A stretch of DNA of 31,683 nucleotides from RHKX01 sp964641695 (GTDB taxonomy: Bacteria; Actinomycetota; Thermoleophilia; Solirubrobacterales; 70-9): contig CAZXKG010000020.1 of the NCBI GenBank assembly GCA_964641695.1, positions 1 to 31,683 on the forward strand. The letters run 5' to 3'. Numbering within the stretch: position 1 is the first letter of the stretch; every line of letters starts with the position of its first letter. Positions 23,188 through 30,735 of the stretch are shown in pieces. The notes beneath the pieces were generated by a model that worked only from the letters and a program-made list of their open reading frames with translations, had not been told where the DNA came from and ran no database searches. The translations under genes and the position numbers were made by a program.

Positions 23188-25290
23188 TCAATCTGCCTCG
23201 AGCACGAGGTTCCGCCAGCGATCGACCGTCGCTCGCCAGTTCGGCGGAACCACGGTCGTGGTGTCCACCTGCTCGATGATCACGGGCCCGGCGAGCTCGT
23301 CCTCGGGCGCCAGGGACTCCCGCCTGACCACGGGCGTCAGGTGCGGCTCGTCGTATCCCGTGAAGTAGCACTGACGCTCGCCGGCCTTCTCCTGCCGATC
23401 GGCTACCCCCTGAGATCCGACGCGGGAGAAGATCGAGTCCGCCGTGACCTCGGAGTTCGACGAGGAATCGACGCCCATCGGCCCGCGCGCGTTCACCCGT
23501 GCCAAGACGACCTCGATCGTCCAGTCGGTGTGATGCCAGCCGAACTCCCGCTGGTGCAGCTCGTGGAACTTGACCTTGGCACGCTCCAGCGACTCCGCGT
23601 CGAACGCCCAACCATCCGCGTTGGCGTCTCCGTCCTCGGGGGAGACCTGGACCGTGAGCTCGAAGCCCTGTCCCTCATAGCGAAGATCGAGCATGTACTC
23701 GACCTCGCGCGCAGCATCGGCGACGTGGGCCGCGTCCAAGCGGTCGGTGACCTCCTCCGCGAGACGGTCGAACACCGCCGAAACGGCGCTGACGTCGACG
23801 TCCTGCTCGCGGAGCAGGATCGTGGCGGACGCGTCGTAGGTGAAGTCGGCGATCAGCATGCCGCTCGCCGACGCGAGGCCGCTGTAGGCAGGGACCACGG
23901 CTGACTTCATGCCGAGTTGCGTGGCGATCTCAGCTGCGTACAGCGGGCCGCTGCCCCCGAGCGCGATCAGGTGGGCCTCGCGCGGATCGAGTCCGCGGTT
24001 GACCGTCATCAGCCTGATCGCCTGAACGGTGTTCTGCGTGTTCACCTCGATGATCCCGCGGGCGCTAGCGATCAGGTCCATGCCCAACGGCTCGCCGATC
24101 GAGCTCGTGATCGCCTGCTCGGCCAAGCTGCTGTCGATCGGCATGGCGCCGTCGAGCAAAGCCACTGGACTCAGCCTCCCAAGGACAACCTGCGCGTCGG
24201 TCGTGGTCGGCTGGACACCGCCCTGGTCGTAGCAGGCGGGCCCGGGGCTGGCCCCCGCGCTGTGGGGGCCGACCTTGAGGAACTGATCTCCTTCGACCCA
24301 GGCGATCGATCCTCCGCCCGCGCCGATCGAGTGGATGTCGATCGCCGGGAAGCGGATCGGCACCCCCCAGGCGAACTCGAGCTCCGGAGTCCACCGGACC
24401 TTGCCCTCGTCGAGGACGGCCACCTCCGTGCTCGTACCGCCCATGTCGATGAACACGGCGCTGTCGGCCTGCCTGTGATCGGCGACGGCGGCCGCGGCGA
24501 TCGCCCCTCCGGCAGGTCCTGACCTCACGGTCCTCGCCGGGCGCTCCTGCGCGTCCGCGCTCGTCGTCACCCCACCGCTGGACTGCATCACGAGGACGTC
24601 ACGGCTGCTTCCACGTTCGGCGACTCCCTGTCGCAGCTCGCTCAGGTAATGCCTCAGCAGCGGCATCAGGTAGGCGTTCGCCGCCGTCGTCGAGGAGCGC
24701 TCGAACTCCCGGTACTGAGGCAGGACCTCGGAGGAGATGCACACGTCGGCGTCCGGGCAGAGCTCGTTCAGGATCTCCTTCATCGCCAGCTCGTGCTCGG
24801 CGTTGGCGTAGGAGTGCAAGAACGTCACGCTGACGGCCGGGTACTCCTTCTCGGCGATGATCTGGGCCACGCGTCGGGCCTCGGCCTCGTCGAGCGGCTG
24901 GTCGACCGACCCGTCCCAGAGCAGGCGTTCCGGCACCTCGTAGATATCCCGCCTGCGGACGATCGGAGTCGGTGGGCGCCAGGTCAGGTCGTACGGCTTC
25001 GAATCGCCACGCCGGATGTAGAGGATGTCCCGGTAGCCCGTGGTCGTGACGTGCGCGATCCTGGCACCGCGCTGCTCGACGATCGCGTTGGTTCCGATCG
25101 TCGTGCCGTGCACGAACAAGCCGACGTGCTCCCAATCGAGCTGGAGGTCGTCGATGCACTGCAAGATCGCTCCTGCGGTGTCGGACGGTCGGCTGGGGAC
25201 CTTGGCGACGCGCACCTCCCCGGTGTCAGACACGGCCATCCCATCCGTGAACGTACCGCCGACATCGATCCCGACTCTGAACTCCGTCAT
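23188..25290 (-). CDS. Hydantoinase A/oxoprolinase-family protein (HyuA-like)
   Basis: A 700-residue ATP-dependent hydantoinase A subunit. The N-terminal actin-like motif VGIDVGGTFTD is at residues 7-17; GTTIGTNA (about 63-70), SGPAGGAIAAA, the phosphate-binding DMGGTSTEVAV and LGGSGPLYAAEIA are all present, so ATP hydrolysis is expected. Length is standard. It begins 15 bases after the acyl-CoA ligase and is followed by HyuB after 43 bases. The fusion seen in eukaryotic 5-oxoprolinase is absent. In ketone carboxylases of this family a CoA ligase is often nearby to activate the product, which would explain the neighbour; a hydantoin, oxoproline or other lactam is the main alternative. Confidence 0.93.
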   Translation of the reverse strand: MTEFRVGIDVGGTFTDGMAVSDTGEVRVAKVPSRPSDTAGAILQCIDDLQLDWEHVGLFVHGTTIGTNAIVEQRGARIAHVTTTGYRDILYIRRGDSKPYDLTWRPPTPIVRRRDIYEVPERLLWDGSVDQPLDEAEARRVAQIIAEKEYPAVSVTFLHSYANAEHELAMKEILNELCPDADVCISSEVLPQYREFERSSTTAANAYLMPLLRHYLSELRQGVAERGSSRDVLVMQSSGGVTTSADAQERPARTVRSGPAGGAIAAAAVADHRQADSAVFIDMGGTSTEVAVLDEGKVRWTPELEFAWGVPIRFPAIDIHSIGAGGGSIAWVEGDQFLKVGPHSAGASPGPACYDQGGVQPTTTDAQVVLGRLSPVALLDGAMPIDSSLAEQAITSSIGEPLGMDLIASARGIIEVNTQNTVQAIRLMTVNRGLDPREAHLIALGGSGPLYAAEIATQLGMKSAVVPAYSGLASASGMLIADFTYDASATILLREQDVDVSAVSAVFDRLAEEVTDRLDAAHVADAAREVEYMLDLRYEGQGFELTVQVSPEDGDANADGWAFDAESLERAKVKFHELHQREFGWHHTDWTIEVVLARVNARGPMGVDSSSNSEVTADSIFSRVGSQGVADRQEKAGERQCYFTGYDEPHLTPVVRRESLAPEDELAGPVIIEQVDTTTVVPPNWRATVDRWRNLVLEAD

Positions 25291-25305
25291 ATGGTGCTGG
25301 CCTTT

Positions 25306-26955
25306 CTAGCTTCGCTCAAGTTCATCAGCCGCTTCGCGCTGCTTTCTCGCAAGGTCCTTCAGCGTCTGCCGGTCCACCTTCTGGGCTGGTAGGAGCGGCA
25401 GCTCGTCAACCATCTCGAAAACCTTCGGGATCTTGTAGTTGGCAAGCTGCTCCCCGCACCACGACCTCAAGACCGACGGGTCCGGCGCGGTGGCGTCGCC
25501 TTCCGACACTATGAAGGCGTGCCCAACCTCCGCGTACAGGTCGTCCGGGACGGGAACGACGATCGCGTGATGCACGTCCGGGTGCCGCTCCAAGCAGAGC
25601 TCGATCTCGCGCGGGTAGACGTTGTAACCGCCCGACTTGAACATCTCCTTCGTACGGCCGACCAAAGTCAGGTACCCGTCGCTACGCTGAATCGCGATGT
25701 CGCCGGTGTGGACGAATCCGTCGTCGGTGAACACCTCACGCGTCGCGGTTTCGCGTCGGAAGTACCCAGCGAAGACCGCGGGATGCCGAACCTGGATCTC
25801 TCCCGGCTCACCGACCTCGGTCACGACACCCTCCCGGCCCACCAGGCGCGTCTCGAGTGCCTTGTCAGGGCGGCCGACGGTCTCCGCGAGCTGGTCGACG
25901 GTGGCGTCCGGATCCGTGTAGCAGACGGCTACCGTCGACTCCGTCGAACCGTACATCGCTTCCAGGCGGACGTCGAACTCACGGAGCTTCTCGATCGCCG
26001 CCCGCGGGAGTGCACCCCCGGCGAAGACGATCAACTTCAACCCCGGAAGCGCCGCGGCGTTGAAGCCCGGCTCCTTCAGCAGCATCTGGAGCATCGTCGG
26101 GATCTGCAGCAGCGAGTTCGCCTTACCCTGCGCGATCAGATCGACCATCCCGGCCGGGTCGAACTCCTCCATGAACAACACCTCGCCACCCCCTGCGAGC
26201 GGTGTCAGACAGGTCTCGCCGATGCCGGACATGTGGTTCATCGGCAGGTTGCAGATCATCCGCATCGGATGGATGTTCCAGCGGCACCATTGACGTCGGT
26301 AGGTCCACGAGAGGCCGTGATGGGTGATGAGCGCCCCCTTCGGCTGGCCCGTCGTCCCGGATGTGTAGACGAGGAAGGCAGGCTGCCTGCCACCGACGCT
26401 GCTTCGACGCACATCCAAGGGGTCGATCGGCTGGTCCTCGCCGGCTCGCTCGAACTCCACCAAGCCGGCGTCCGCACCTTCGGGGGAATCGATCGCGATC
26501 ACGTCGTCGATCGTCGACTCGGCCGTCAGCTCCTTCATCAGCGCCGTCAGATCCCGTCCGCGGTACTCGGTGATGTGGAACACGAACCTGGGCTCGGCGT
26601 CCTCGAGGGCGTAGCGCAGCTCCACAGACTTGAACTTCGGGTTCAAACCAACCCAGATCCCGCCGATGTCGACGACCGCCAGGAAGATCAGAAGGGCCTC
26701 GGGCCTCGGCGTGGAGAGCGTTGCGACACGATCGCCCGCCTGCAGGCCGCGCGCCATCAGCGCCCGTGACAGGGCAGTGACCCGTGCAGCCACCTCCCCG
26801 TACGTCATGGACTGATTGCGGTTCCCGCTCGCGACCGTCAGGAACGGTCGCGTCGGATCCTCCTCCGCGTACTCGAAGAGATACTCGGTGATCCGCTTAC
26901 GCACGGACATCTCGTCACTCGAGGACATCCCGGCGTCGCCCTTCAGCCGTCCCAC
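25306..26955 (-). CDS. AMP-forming acyl-CoA ligase/synthetase
   Basis: A 549-residue ANL-superfamily enzyme that activates a carboxylate to its CoA thioester by way of the acyl-AMP. Motifs: P-loop YTSGTTGQPKG (197-207), MYGSTEST (A5), DDGFVHTGDIA (A7), GRTKEMFKSGGYNVYPREIE (A8), and the C-terminal catalytic lysine in PAQKVDRQ. The annotated GTG at 26955 overlaps the MaoC stop by 13 bases; ATG at 26928 (residue 10, MSSSDEM) would leave a 14-base gap and is as likely. It probably supplies a CoA ester to the MaoC-like protein or to later beta-oxidation. The acid substrate is unknown; the binding-pocket residues do not tell. Confidence 0.92.
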   Translation of the reverse strand: MGRLKGDAGMSSSDEMSVRKRITEYLFEYAEEDPTRPFLTVASGNRNQSMTYGEVAARVTALSRALMARGLQAGDRVATLSTPRPEALLIFLAVVDIGGIWVGLNPKFKSVELRYALEDAEPRFVFHITEYRGRDLTALMKELTAESTIDDVIAIDSPEGADAGLVEFERAGEDQPIDPLDVRRSSVGGRQPAFLVYTSGTTGQPKGALITHHGLSWTYRRQWCRWNIHPMRMICNLPMNHMSGIGETCLTPLAGGGEVLFMEEFDPAGMVDLIAQGKANSLLQIPTMLQMLLKEPGFNAAALPGLKLIVFAGGALPRAAIEKLREFDVRLEAMYGSTESTVAVCYTDPDATVDQLAETVGRPDKALETRLVGREGVVTEVGEPGEIQVRHPAVFAGYFRRETATREVFTDDGFVHTGDIAIQRSDGYLTLVGRTKEMFKSGGYNVYPREIELCLERHPDVHHAIVVPVPDDLYAEVGHAFIVSEGDATAPDPSVLRSWCGEQLANYKIPKVFEMVDELPLLPAQKVDRQTLKDLARKQREAADELERS

Positions 26956-27449
26956 TCCGCGTCACCGTCGATGAAGAGACATACCCAGTCGGCGACCATC
27001 GCCGGCTTCTCCTTGCCTTCGACCTCGATCGTGTTACGTGTGGTTACGAGCGTCCTGCCCGGTTCACGCAACTTGCTGTCGAGCAAGTCGATGTGGCACC
27101 GGATACGCTCTCCCACCCAGACCGTACCTGGGAAACGAACTCGTTCCAGGCCGTAGTTCAGCGCCCAGGTACCCTCATCGCGGTAGGGGAACAAGTTCCA
27201 CTGGAAATGAACGATCAGCCCGACCAGGAGGAATCCGTCGACGTATCGACCCTCGATTGCGCTGTTACCCGCAATCGTGTAATCCATATCATCCTTCGTG
27301 ACGAAGGTACCGACCTCGAACGCCCGGAGGCGCTCTTCGTCGATCGTCATCCAGTCGCTGCTGCAGAGACGTCCGGGCTCTGCGTCCAGCACCTCGCGGA
27401 GCGGCCGCTTCGGTGAGGATGCGTCAGGCGATGAAGGGGGCATGTTCAA
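26943..27449 (-). CDS. MaoC-like hot-dog protein (NodN-type), possibly without catalytic dyad
   Basis: A 168-residue hot-dog-fold protein. The opening SDWMTIDEERLRAFEVGT (31-48) and the segment NYGLERVRFPGTVWVGERIR resemble NodN/MaoC (R)-specific enoyl-CoA hydratases closely. However, the stretch where these normally show the Asp-x-x-x-x-His catalytic motif (in relatives similar to DHQWIH) reads KDDMDYTIAGNSAIEGRY, with no obvious matching His. It may be a divergent hydratase, a thioesterase-like or a binding subunit. The first start is TTG 27449; ATG at 27443 is more likely. It is the first gene of the operon and is preceded by a hairpin and, about 100 bases upstream, the shared palindrome. 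Confidence 0.8.
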   Translation of the reverse strand: MNMPPSSPDASSPKRPLREVLDAEPGRLCSSDWMTIDEERLRAFEVGTFVTKDDMDYTIAGNSAIEGRYVDGFLLVGLIVHFQWNLFPYRDEGTWALNYGLERVRFPGTVWVGERIRCHIDLLDSKLREPGRTLVTTRNTIEVEGKEKPAMVADWVCLFIDGDAEWDG

Positions 27450-27472
27450 GTTCAGATCCGTCGCTCAGTAAT

Positions 27473-27491
27473 GCACCCGTTTGCCGGGTGC
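27473..27491 (-). terminator. Hairpin in the leader of the MaoC operon
   Basis: GCACCCG (27473-27479) and CGGGTGC (27485-27491) form a perfect 7-base stem with a 5-base loop, about 25-30 bases before the MaoC-like start codon and after the predicted transcription start. It may end read-through from LysR, act in the leader RNA or be an operator. No T-tract follows. Confidence 0.4.
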
Positions 27492-27530
27492 TGGTTGGCG
27501 ATCACGGTCTCCCTCCGCAATCTGACCGAG

Positions 27531-27566
27531 AAGCTAAAGGGGCAACTGGCTCTCGTAAAGGACCAG
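27531..27566 (-). promoter_or_regulatory. MaoC-operon promoter with shared palindrome (copy 4)
   Basis: Reading toward the gene the element is CTGGTCC-N7-GAGCCAG (27546-27566). The spacer begins TTTACG (27554-27559), the -35, and 17 bases later TAGCTT (27531-27536) serves as -10. It would start the six-gene operon ending with the EamA permease. Over 20 bases it differs from the copy at 13300 by only a one-base indel and a substitution. Confidence 0.74.
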
Positions 27567-27624
27567 AATGCATGTTCTTGACGAGGCCAGATCGATTCCA
27601 GGTCCAGCACCGTCTAGACCCGCT

Positions 27625-28608
27625 TCAGGAGTCGGGTCGATCGGAGCGCAAGCCGTCCTTGGCATTCTGCGAGAGCCAGATCCAGAACCGGTGCGCCACA
27701 CCGAAGTCGGCCACCCCACGCTGCCTCACGGCGCGAAGGTGGCGCTCGATCCGCACGCCATCGACCGAGAGCAGCGCGAGCTTGCCCTCGCGCAGCTCCT
27801 TCTCGACGGTGAGCGTCGACATCAGGGCGAAGCCCTCCCCCGCGACGACCGCCTGCTTGATCACCTCCACGCTCCCGACCTCGAACGCGGGCCTCAGGAC
27901 CACGCCGCATCCCTCGAGGGTGTGATCGGCGAACGTGCGCGTCCCCGATCCCTGCTCCCGGGCGATGTACGGCTCGGTCTCGAGATCGCGGACGGTGACG
28001 GGGGTCCGCGTCGTCGCCCAGGCATGATCGCTCGCGACGACCACCCGGATCTCGTCGCGGCGCATCGTGATCGCATCGAAACCATCGACCGACTCAGGAC
28101 CTTCGATGAAGCCGACATCAGCCTCGCCCGCGCTCACCAACGCCAGGACCGACGGCGAGTTGATCAACTCGAGGCTCGTTCGGGCCTTGCGTACGAAGAG
28201 CTGCGAGTCATCCAACCAGCGCACCAGCAGGTACCCCCCGATGGTGTGGCTTGCCGCCAGTCGCAGCCTCTGGGTCCCGTTGCGCAGCCCCTCGGCGCTC
28301 GCCTCGGCCCTGCCGAGGGCGGACAGCGCGAGCCGCGCGTCGGGGAGCAGGGCAGTGCCGGCATCGGTCGGCCGAACGCCGAAGCGACCACGAACGAACA
28401 GCTTCAGTCCCAGCCGGCGCTCCAACGCCTGGATCCGTTTCGTCGCCGCCGACTGTGTGAGATTCAGGCGCTCCGCTCCGGATTGGACGCTGCCGGACTC
28501 CAAGACTGCAACGAAGGCGGCAAGCTCGCGGCCCGAAAGCGGATCAGGGCGCACGGCGACCTGGTCGACCCCGGCTGCCCGGTCACTGTCGCGGTCTTGC
28601 AACGACAC
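27625..28608 (-). CDS. LysR-family transcriptional regulator
   Basis: A 327-residue LysR-type regulator. The helix-turn-helix occupies about residues 25-84: ELAAFVAVLESGSVQSGAERLNLTQSAATKRIQALERRLG, then LFVRGRFGVRPTDAG. The co-inducer-binding domain has the usual two lobes from about 110 to 310. A ~24-residue N-terminal extension before the helix-turn-helix suggests that the start (GTG 28608) might be too far upstream, but no better start codon is visible. It is on the same strand as the MaoC operon it precedes by about 175 bases, and divergent from the TPR gene; both flanking promoters carry the shared palindrome. LysR members usually activate neighbours through T-N11-A sites, which the palindrome is not. 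Confidence 0.92.
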   Translation of the reverse strand: MSLQDRDSDRAAGVDQVAVRPDPLSGRELAAFVAVLESGSVQSGAERLNLTQSAATKRIQALERRLGLKLFVRGRFGVRPTDAGTALLPDARLALSALGRAEASAEGLRNGTQRLRLAASHTIGGYLLVRWLDDSQLFVRKARTSLELINSPSVLALVSAGEADVGFIEGPESVDGFDAITMRRDEIRVVVASDHAWATTRTPVTVRDLETEPYIAREQGSGTRTFADHTLEGCGVVLRPAFEVGSVEVIKQAVVAGEGFALMSTLTVEKELREGKLALLSVDGVRIERHLRAVRQRGVADFGVAHRFWIWLSQNAKDGLRSDRPDS

Positions 28609-28677
28609 CTTTTCCCGATCTTTGTTGCTGGTGCACGCACAACGACGAACGGTCGAGATCTCCAGCGTGCGTTCAAG

Positions 28678-28733
28678 TCAACTGTAGAGCAGGTGGAGAT
28701 GCTCGGCGAGAACCTGGATGAATCAACTGTAGA
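28678..28733. promoter_or_regulatory. Pair of direct repeats between LysR and TPR genes
   Basis: TCAACTGTAGA occurs at 28678-28688 and 28723-28733, an exact 11-base repeat with 45-base spacing. It lies in the divergent region between the LysR start and the TPR promoter and could be the binding site of LysR. No palindromic T-N11-A form is obvious. Confidence 0.45.
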
Positions 28734-28778
28734 ACTCCAAGCACGGAGGGCGAACTGGTCCCGTTGAAATGGACATGA

Positions 28779-28815
28779 CTGGCTCTTACCAGGAGCCAGG
28801 ATCAGCGGATAGACT
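28779..28815 (+). promoter_or_regulatory. TPR-gene promoter with shared palindrome (copy 5)
   Basis: CTGGCTC-N7-GAGCCAG (28779-28799) is a perfect 7+7 inverted repeat, the most symmetrical copy. TTACCA (28786-28791) in its centre serves as -35, and 18 bases later TAGACT (28810-28815) as -10, giving a predicted start about 30 bases before the first ATG. It points to the plus strand, the opposite of the other four. An extra half site CTGGTCC is at 28755-28761. Confidence 0.72.
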
Positions 28816-28853
28816 TCTAGTTCGGATCCAGTGCGGAGGAGGTACTGAGACGG

Positions 28854-30632
28854 ATGGTTCGGCTGTCATGCTATGCCATCGCCGACCAGGATCCCCACTG
28901 GCAACACGTGAACTCGAAGGGTAGGCAGATGCCCGCAACGTACCTTGAACTCGGCGGCTTCGGCCGCGAGACGACGACTGATTCGACGGACGCGCAGCTG
29001 TGGTTCGATCGCGGGTTGATATGGGCGTACGGCTTCAACCACGAGGAAGCCGAGGTTTGCTTCGAGAAGGCAGTCGAGCACGACCCCGACTTCGCCCTCG
29101 GACATTGGGGAATCGCGTTCGCACTCGGCCCCAACTACAACAAGGCGTGGGAGGACTTCGCCGAAACGGATCTCCGTAGATCCTGCGCCAAGGCTAGCGA
29201 AGCAGCCAGCCGCGCCATGGAGCTCCACGAAAGCGCCAGCCCCCCCGAGCAGGGCCTGATCAAGGCGATCGCCCGGCGGCATCCATCGGCGGAGCCTCCG
29301 ATCGATGGCATGTCGTGGAACCAGGACTACGCGGATGCGATGCGGGAGGTCTACGAGCTGTTCCCATCGGATCTCGACGTCAGCCTCCTCTTCGCCGACT
29401 CCCTGATGAACCTGACGCCGTGGAGCCTGTGGGATCTGACCACGGGTGAGCCGGCTGCCGGAGCGAGCACCCTCGAGATCAAGGAGATCCTCGAAGCAGC
29501 GCTGAGCGCACAAGACGGGTTCGATCACCCCGGGCTCCTTCACATGTACGTCCATCTGATGGAGATGTCGTCGACGCCGGAGCTCGCGCTCGATGCGGCG
29601 AATCGCCTGCGCGAGCTGGTCCCCGATGCCGGCCACCTCGTTCACATGCCGACCCACATCGACGTCCTCTGCGGCCACTACGAGAACGCGGTAACCACGA
29701 ACGCGTCGGCGATCGCGGCGGACAAGCGCTTCGTCGAGACCTGCGGCGAGCAGACCTTCTACAACCTCTACCGCGCCCACAACTACCACTTCAAGCTCTA
29801 CGCGGCGATGTTCCTCGGACAACGCGCGACGGCCATCGAGACCGCCGACGAGCTCGCCACGATCCTGCCCGAGCGGTTGCTCAGGGTCGAGGATCCGCCG
29901 ATGGCCGACTGGCTCGAGGGGTTCGTGCCGATGAAGATGCACGCCCTGATCCGTTTCGGGCTCTGGGAGGAGATCATCGACGCTCCGCTTCCCGAGGACG
30001 GCGACCTCTACTGCGCGACCACCGCCACGATGCACTACGCGAAGGGCGTCGCCCTGGCGGCTACCGGGGCCGTGGACCGGGCGCGTGAGGAGGAGGCGCT
30101 GTTCACGGCAGCGGTGGAGCGCGTACCCGAATCGCGGACGTTGTTCAACAACACCTGCCGAGACATCCTCGCGATCGCCGCCGAGATGCTCAAAGGCGAG
30201 ATCGAGTACCGCGCCGGCAACTACCCGGCGGCCTTCGCCCATCTGCGGCGGTCGATCGAGCTCGACGACTCCCTTCCCTACGACGAGCCCTGGGGATGGA
30301 TGCAGCCCACCCGTCACGCCTACGGCGCGCTACTGCTCGAGCAGGGTCACGTCGAAGAGGCCGCATCCGTCTATCGCGCCGACCTCGGGCTCGACGACTC
30401 GCTGGGCAGGGCGTTCCAGCACAAGGACAACATCTGGAGCTTGCACGGCTACCACGAGTGCCTGCTGGAGCTCGGCCGCGAGCAGGAGGCCGCGGAGATC
30501 AAGGGTCGGCTTGATCTGGCCATGAGCAAAGCCGACATCCCGATCGCTTCCTCGTGCTTCTGCCGCCTCTCCGCCACGAGCGACGACGGCGACCACGCCT
30601 GCGACTCCGGCGAGGGGTGCTCGGCTTCGTAG
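28854..30632 (+). CDS. TPR-repeat protein of unknown function with Cys-containing tail
   Basis: A 592-residue, probably cytoplasmic protein with tetratricopeptide-like helices. The start of the domain is LELGGFGRETTTDSTDAQLWFDRGLIWAYGFNHEEA (residues about 31-66), followed by AxxxDPDFALGHWGIAFALGPNYNKAW, a form seen in a broad family of large TPR proteins of unknown role. The C-terminus SSCFCRLSATSDDGDHACDSGEGCSAS has four cysteines. Two starts are possible: ATG 28854 after a GGAGGAGGT site (spacing slightly long) or ATG 28929 (residue 26), which begins at the usual family N-terminus. The promoter carries the shared palindrome, so it belongs to the same predicted regulon, yet no enzyme activity can be named. 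It could be a scaffold for the catabolic enzymes, which is speculation. Confidence 0.85.
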   Translation: MVRLSCYAIADQDPHWQHVNSKGRQMPATYLELGGFGRETTTDSTDAQLWFDRGLIWAYGFNHEEAEVCFEKAVEHDPDFALGHWGIAFALGPNYNKAWEDFAETDLRRSCAKASEAASRAMELHESASPPEQGLIKAIARRHPSAEPPIDGMSWNQDYADAMREVYELFPSDLDVSLLFADSLMNLTPWSLWDLTTGEPAAGASTLEIKEILEAALSAQDGFDHPGLLHMYVHLMEMSSTPELALDAANRLRELVPDAGHLVHMPTHIDVLCGHYENAVTTNASAIAADKRFVETCGEQTFYNLYRAHNYHFKLYAAMFLGQRATAIETADELATILPERLLRVEDPPMADWLEGFVPMKMHALIRFGLWEEIIDAPLPEDGDLYCATTATMHYAKGVALAATGAVDRAREEEALFTAAVERVPESRTLFNNTCRDILAIAAEMLKGEIEYRAGNYPAAFAHLRRSIELDDSLPYDEPWGWMQPTRHAYGALLLEQGHVEEAASVYRADLGLDDSLGRAFQHKDNIWSLHGYHECLLELGREQEAAEIKGRLDLAMSKADIPIASSCFCRLSATSDDGDHACDSGEGCSAS

Positions 30633-30668
30633 GCACGGGCGATCGACCGCGACTCCCGCGTCCCGTGC
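30633..30668. terminator. Hairpin between convergent TPR and aldehyde dehydrogenase genes
   Basis: GCACGGG (30633-30639) pairs with CCCGTGC (30662-30668) across a 22-base loop, right after the TPR stop codon and before the converging aldehyde dehydrogenase. A bidirectional terminator is likely from position, although no T-tract is present. Confidence 0.4.
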
Positions 30669-30735
30669 TCGACGGCACGGCCACGCGGTCTTCGCAAGAT
30701 CGACCACCCAAGCCCGGAGTGGGCGGACGCGCCCT

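Noticed and set aside
25519..26769. 416-codon plus-strand frame opposite the acyl-CoA ligase
   Set aside because: Shadow frame; the minus strand carries all ANL motifs.
28866..30317. 483-codon minus-strand frame opposite the TPR protein
   Set aside because: Antisense shadow in high-GC sequence; the plus-strand frame has TPR family motifs and a promoter with ribosome site.
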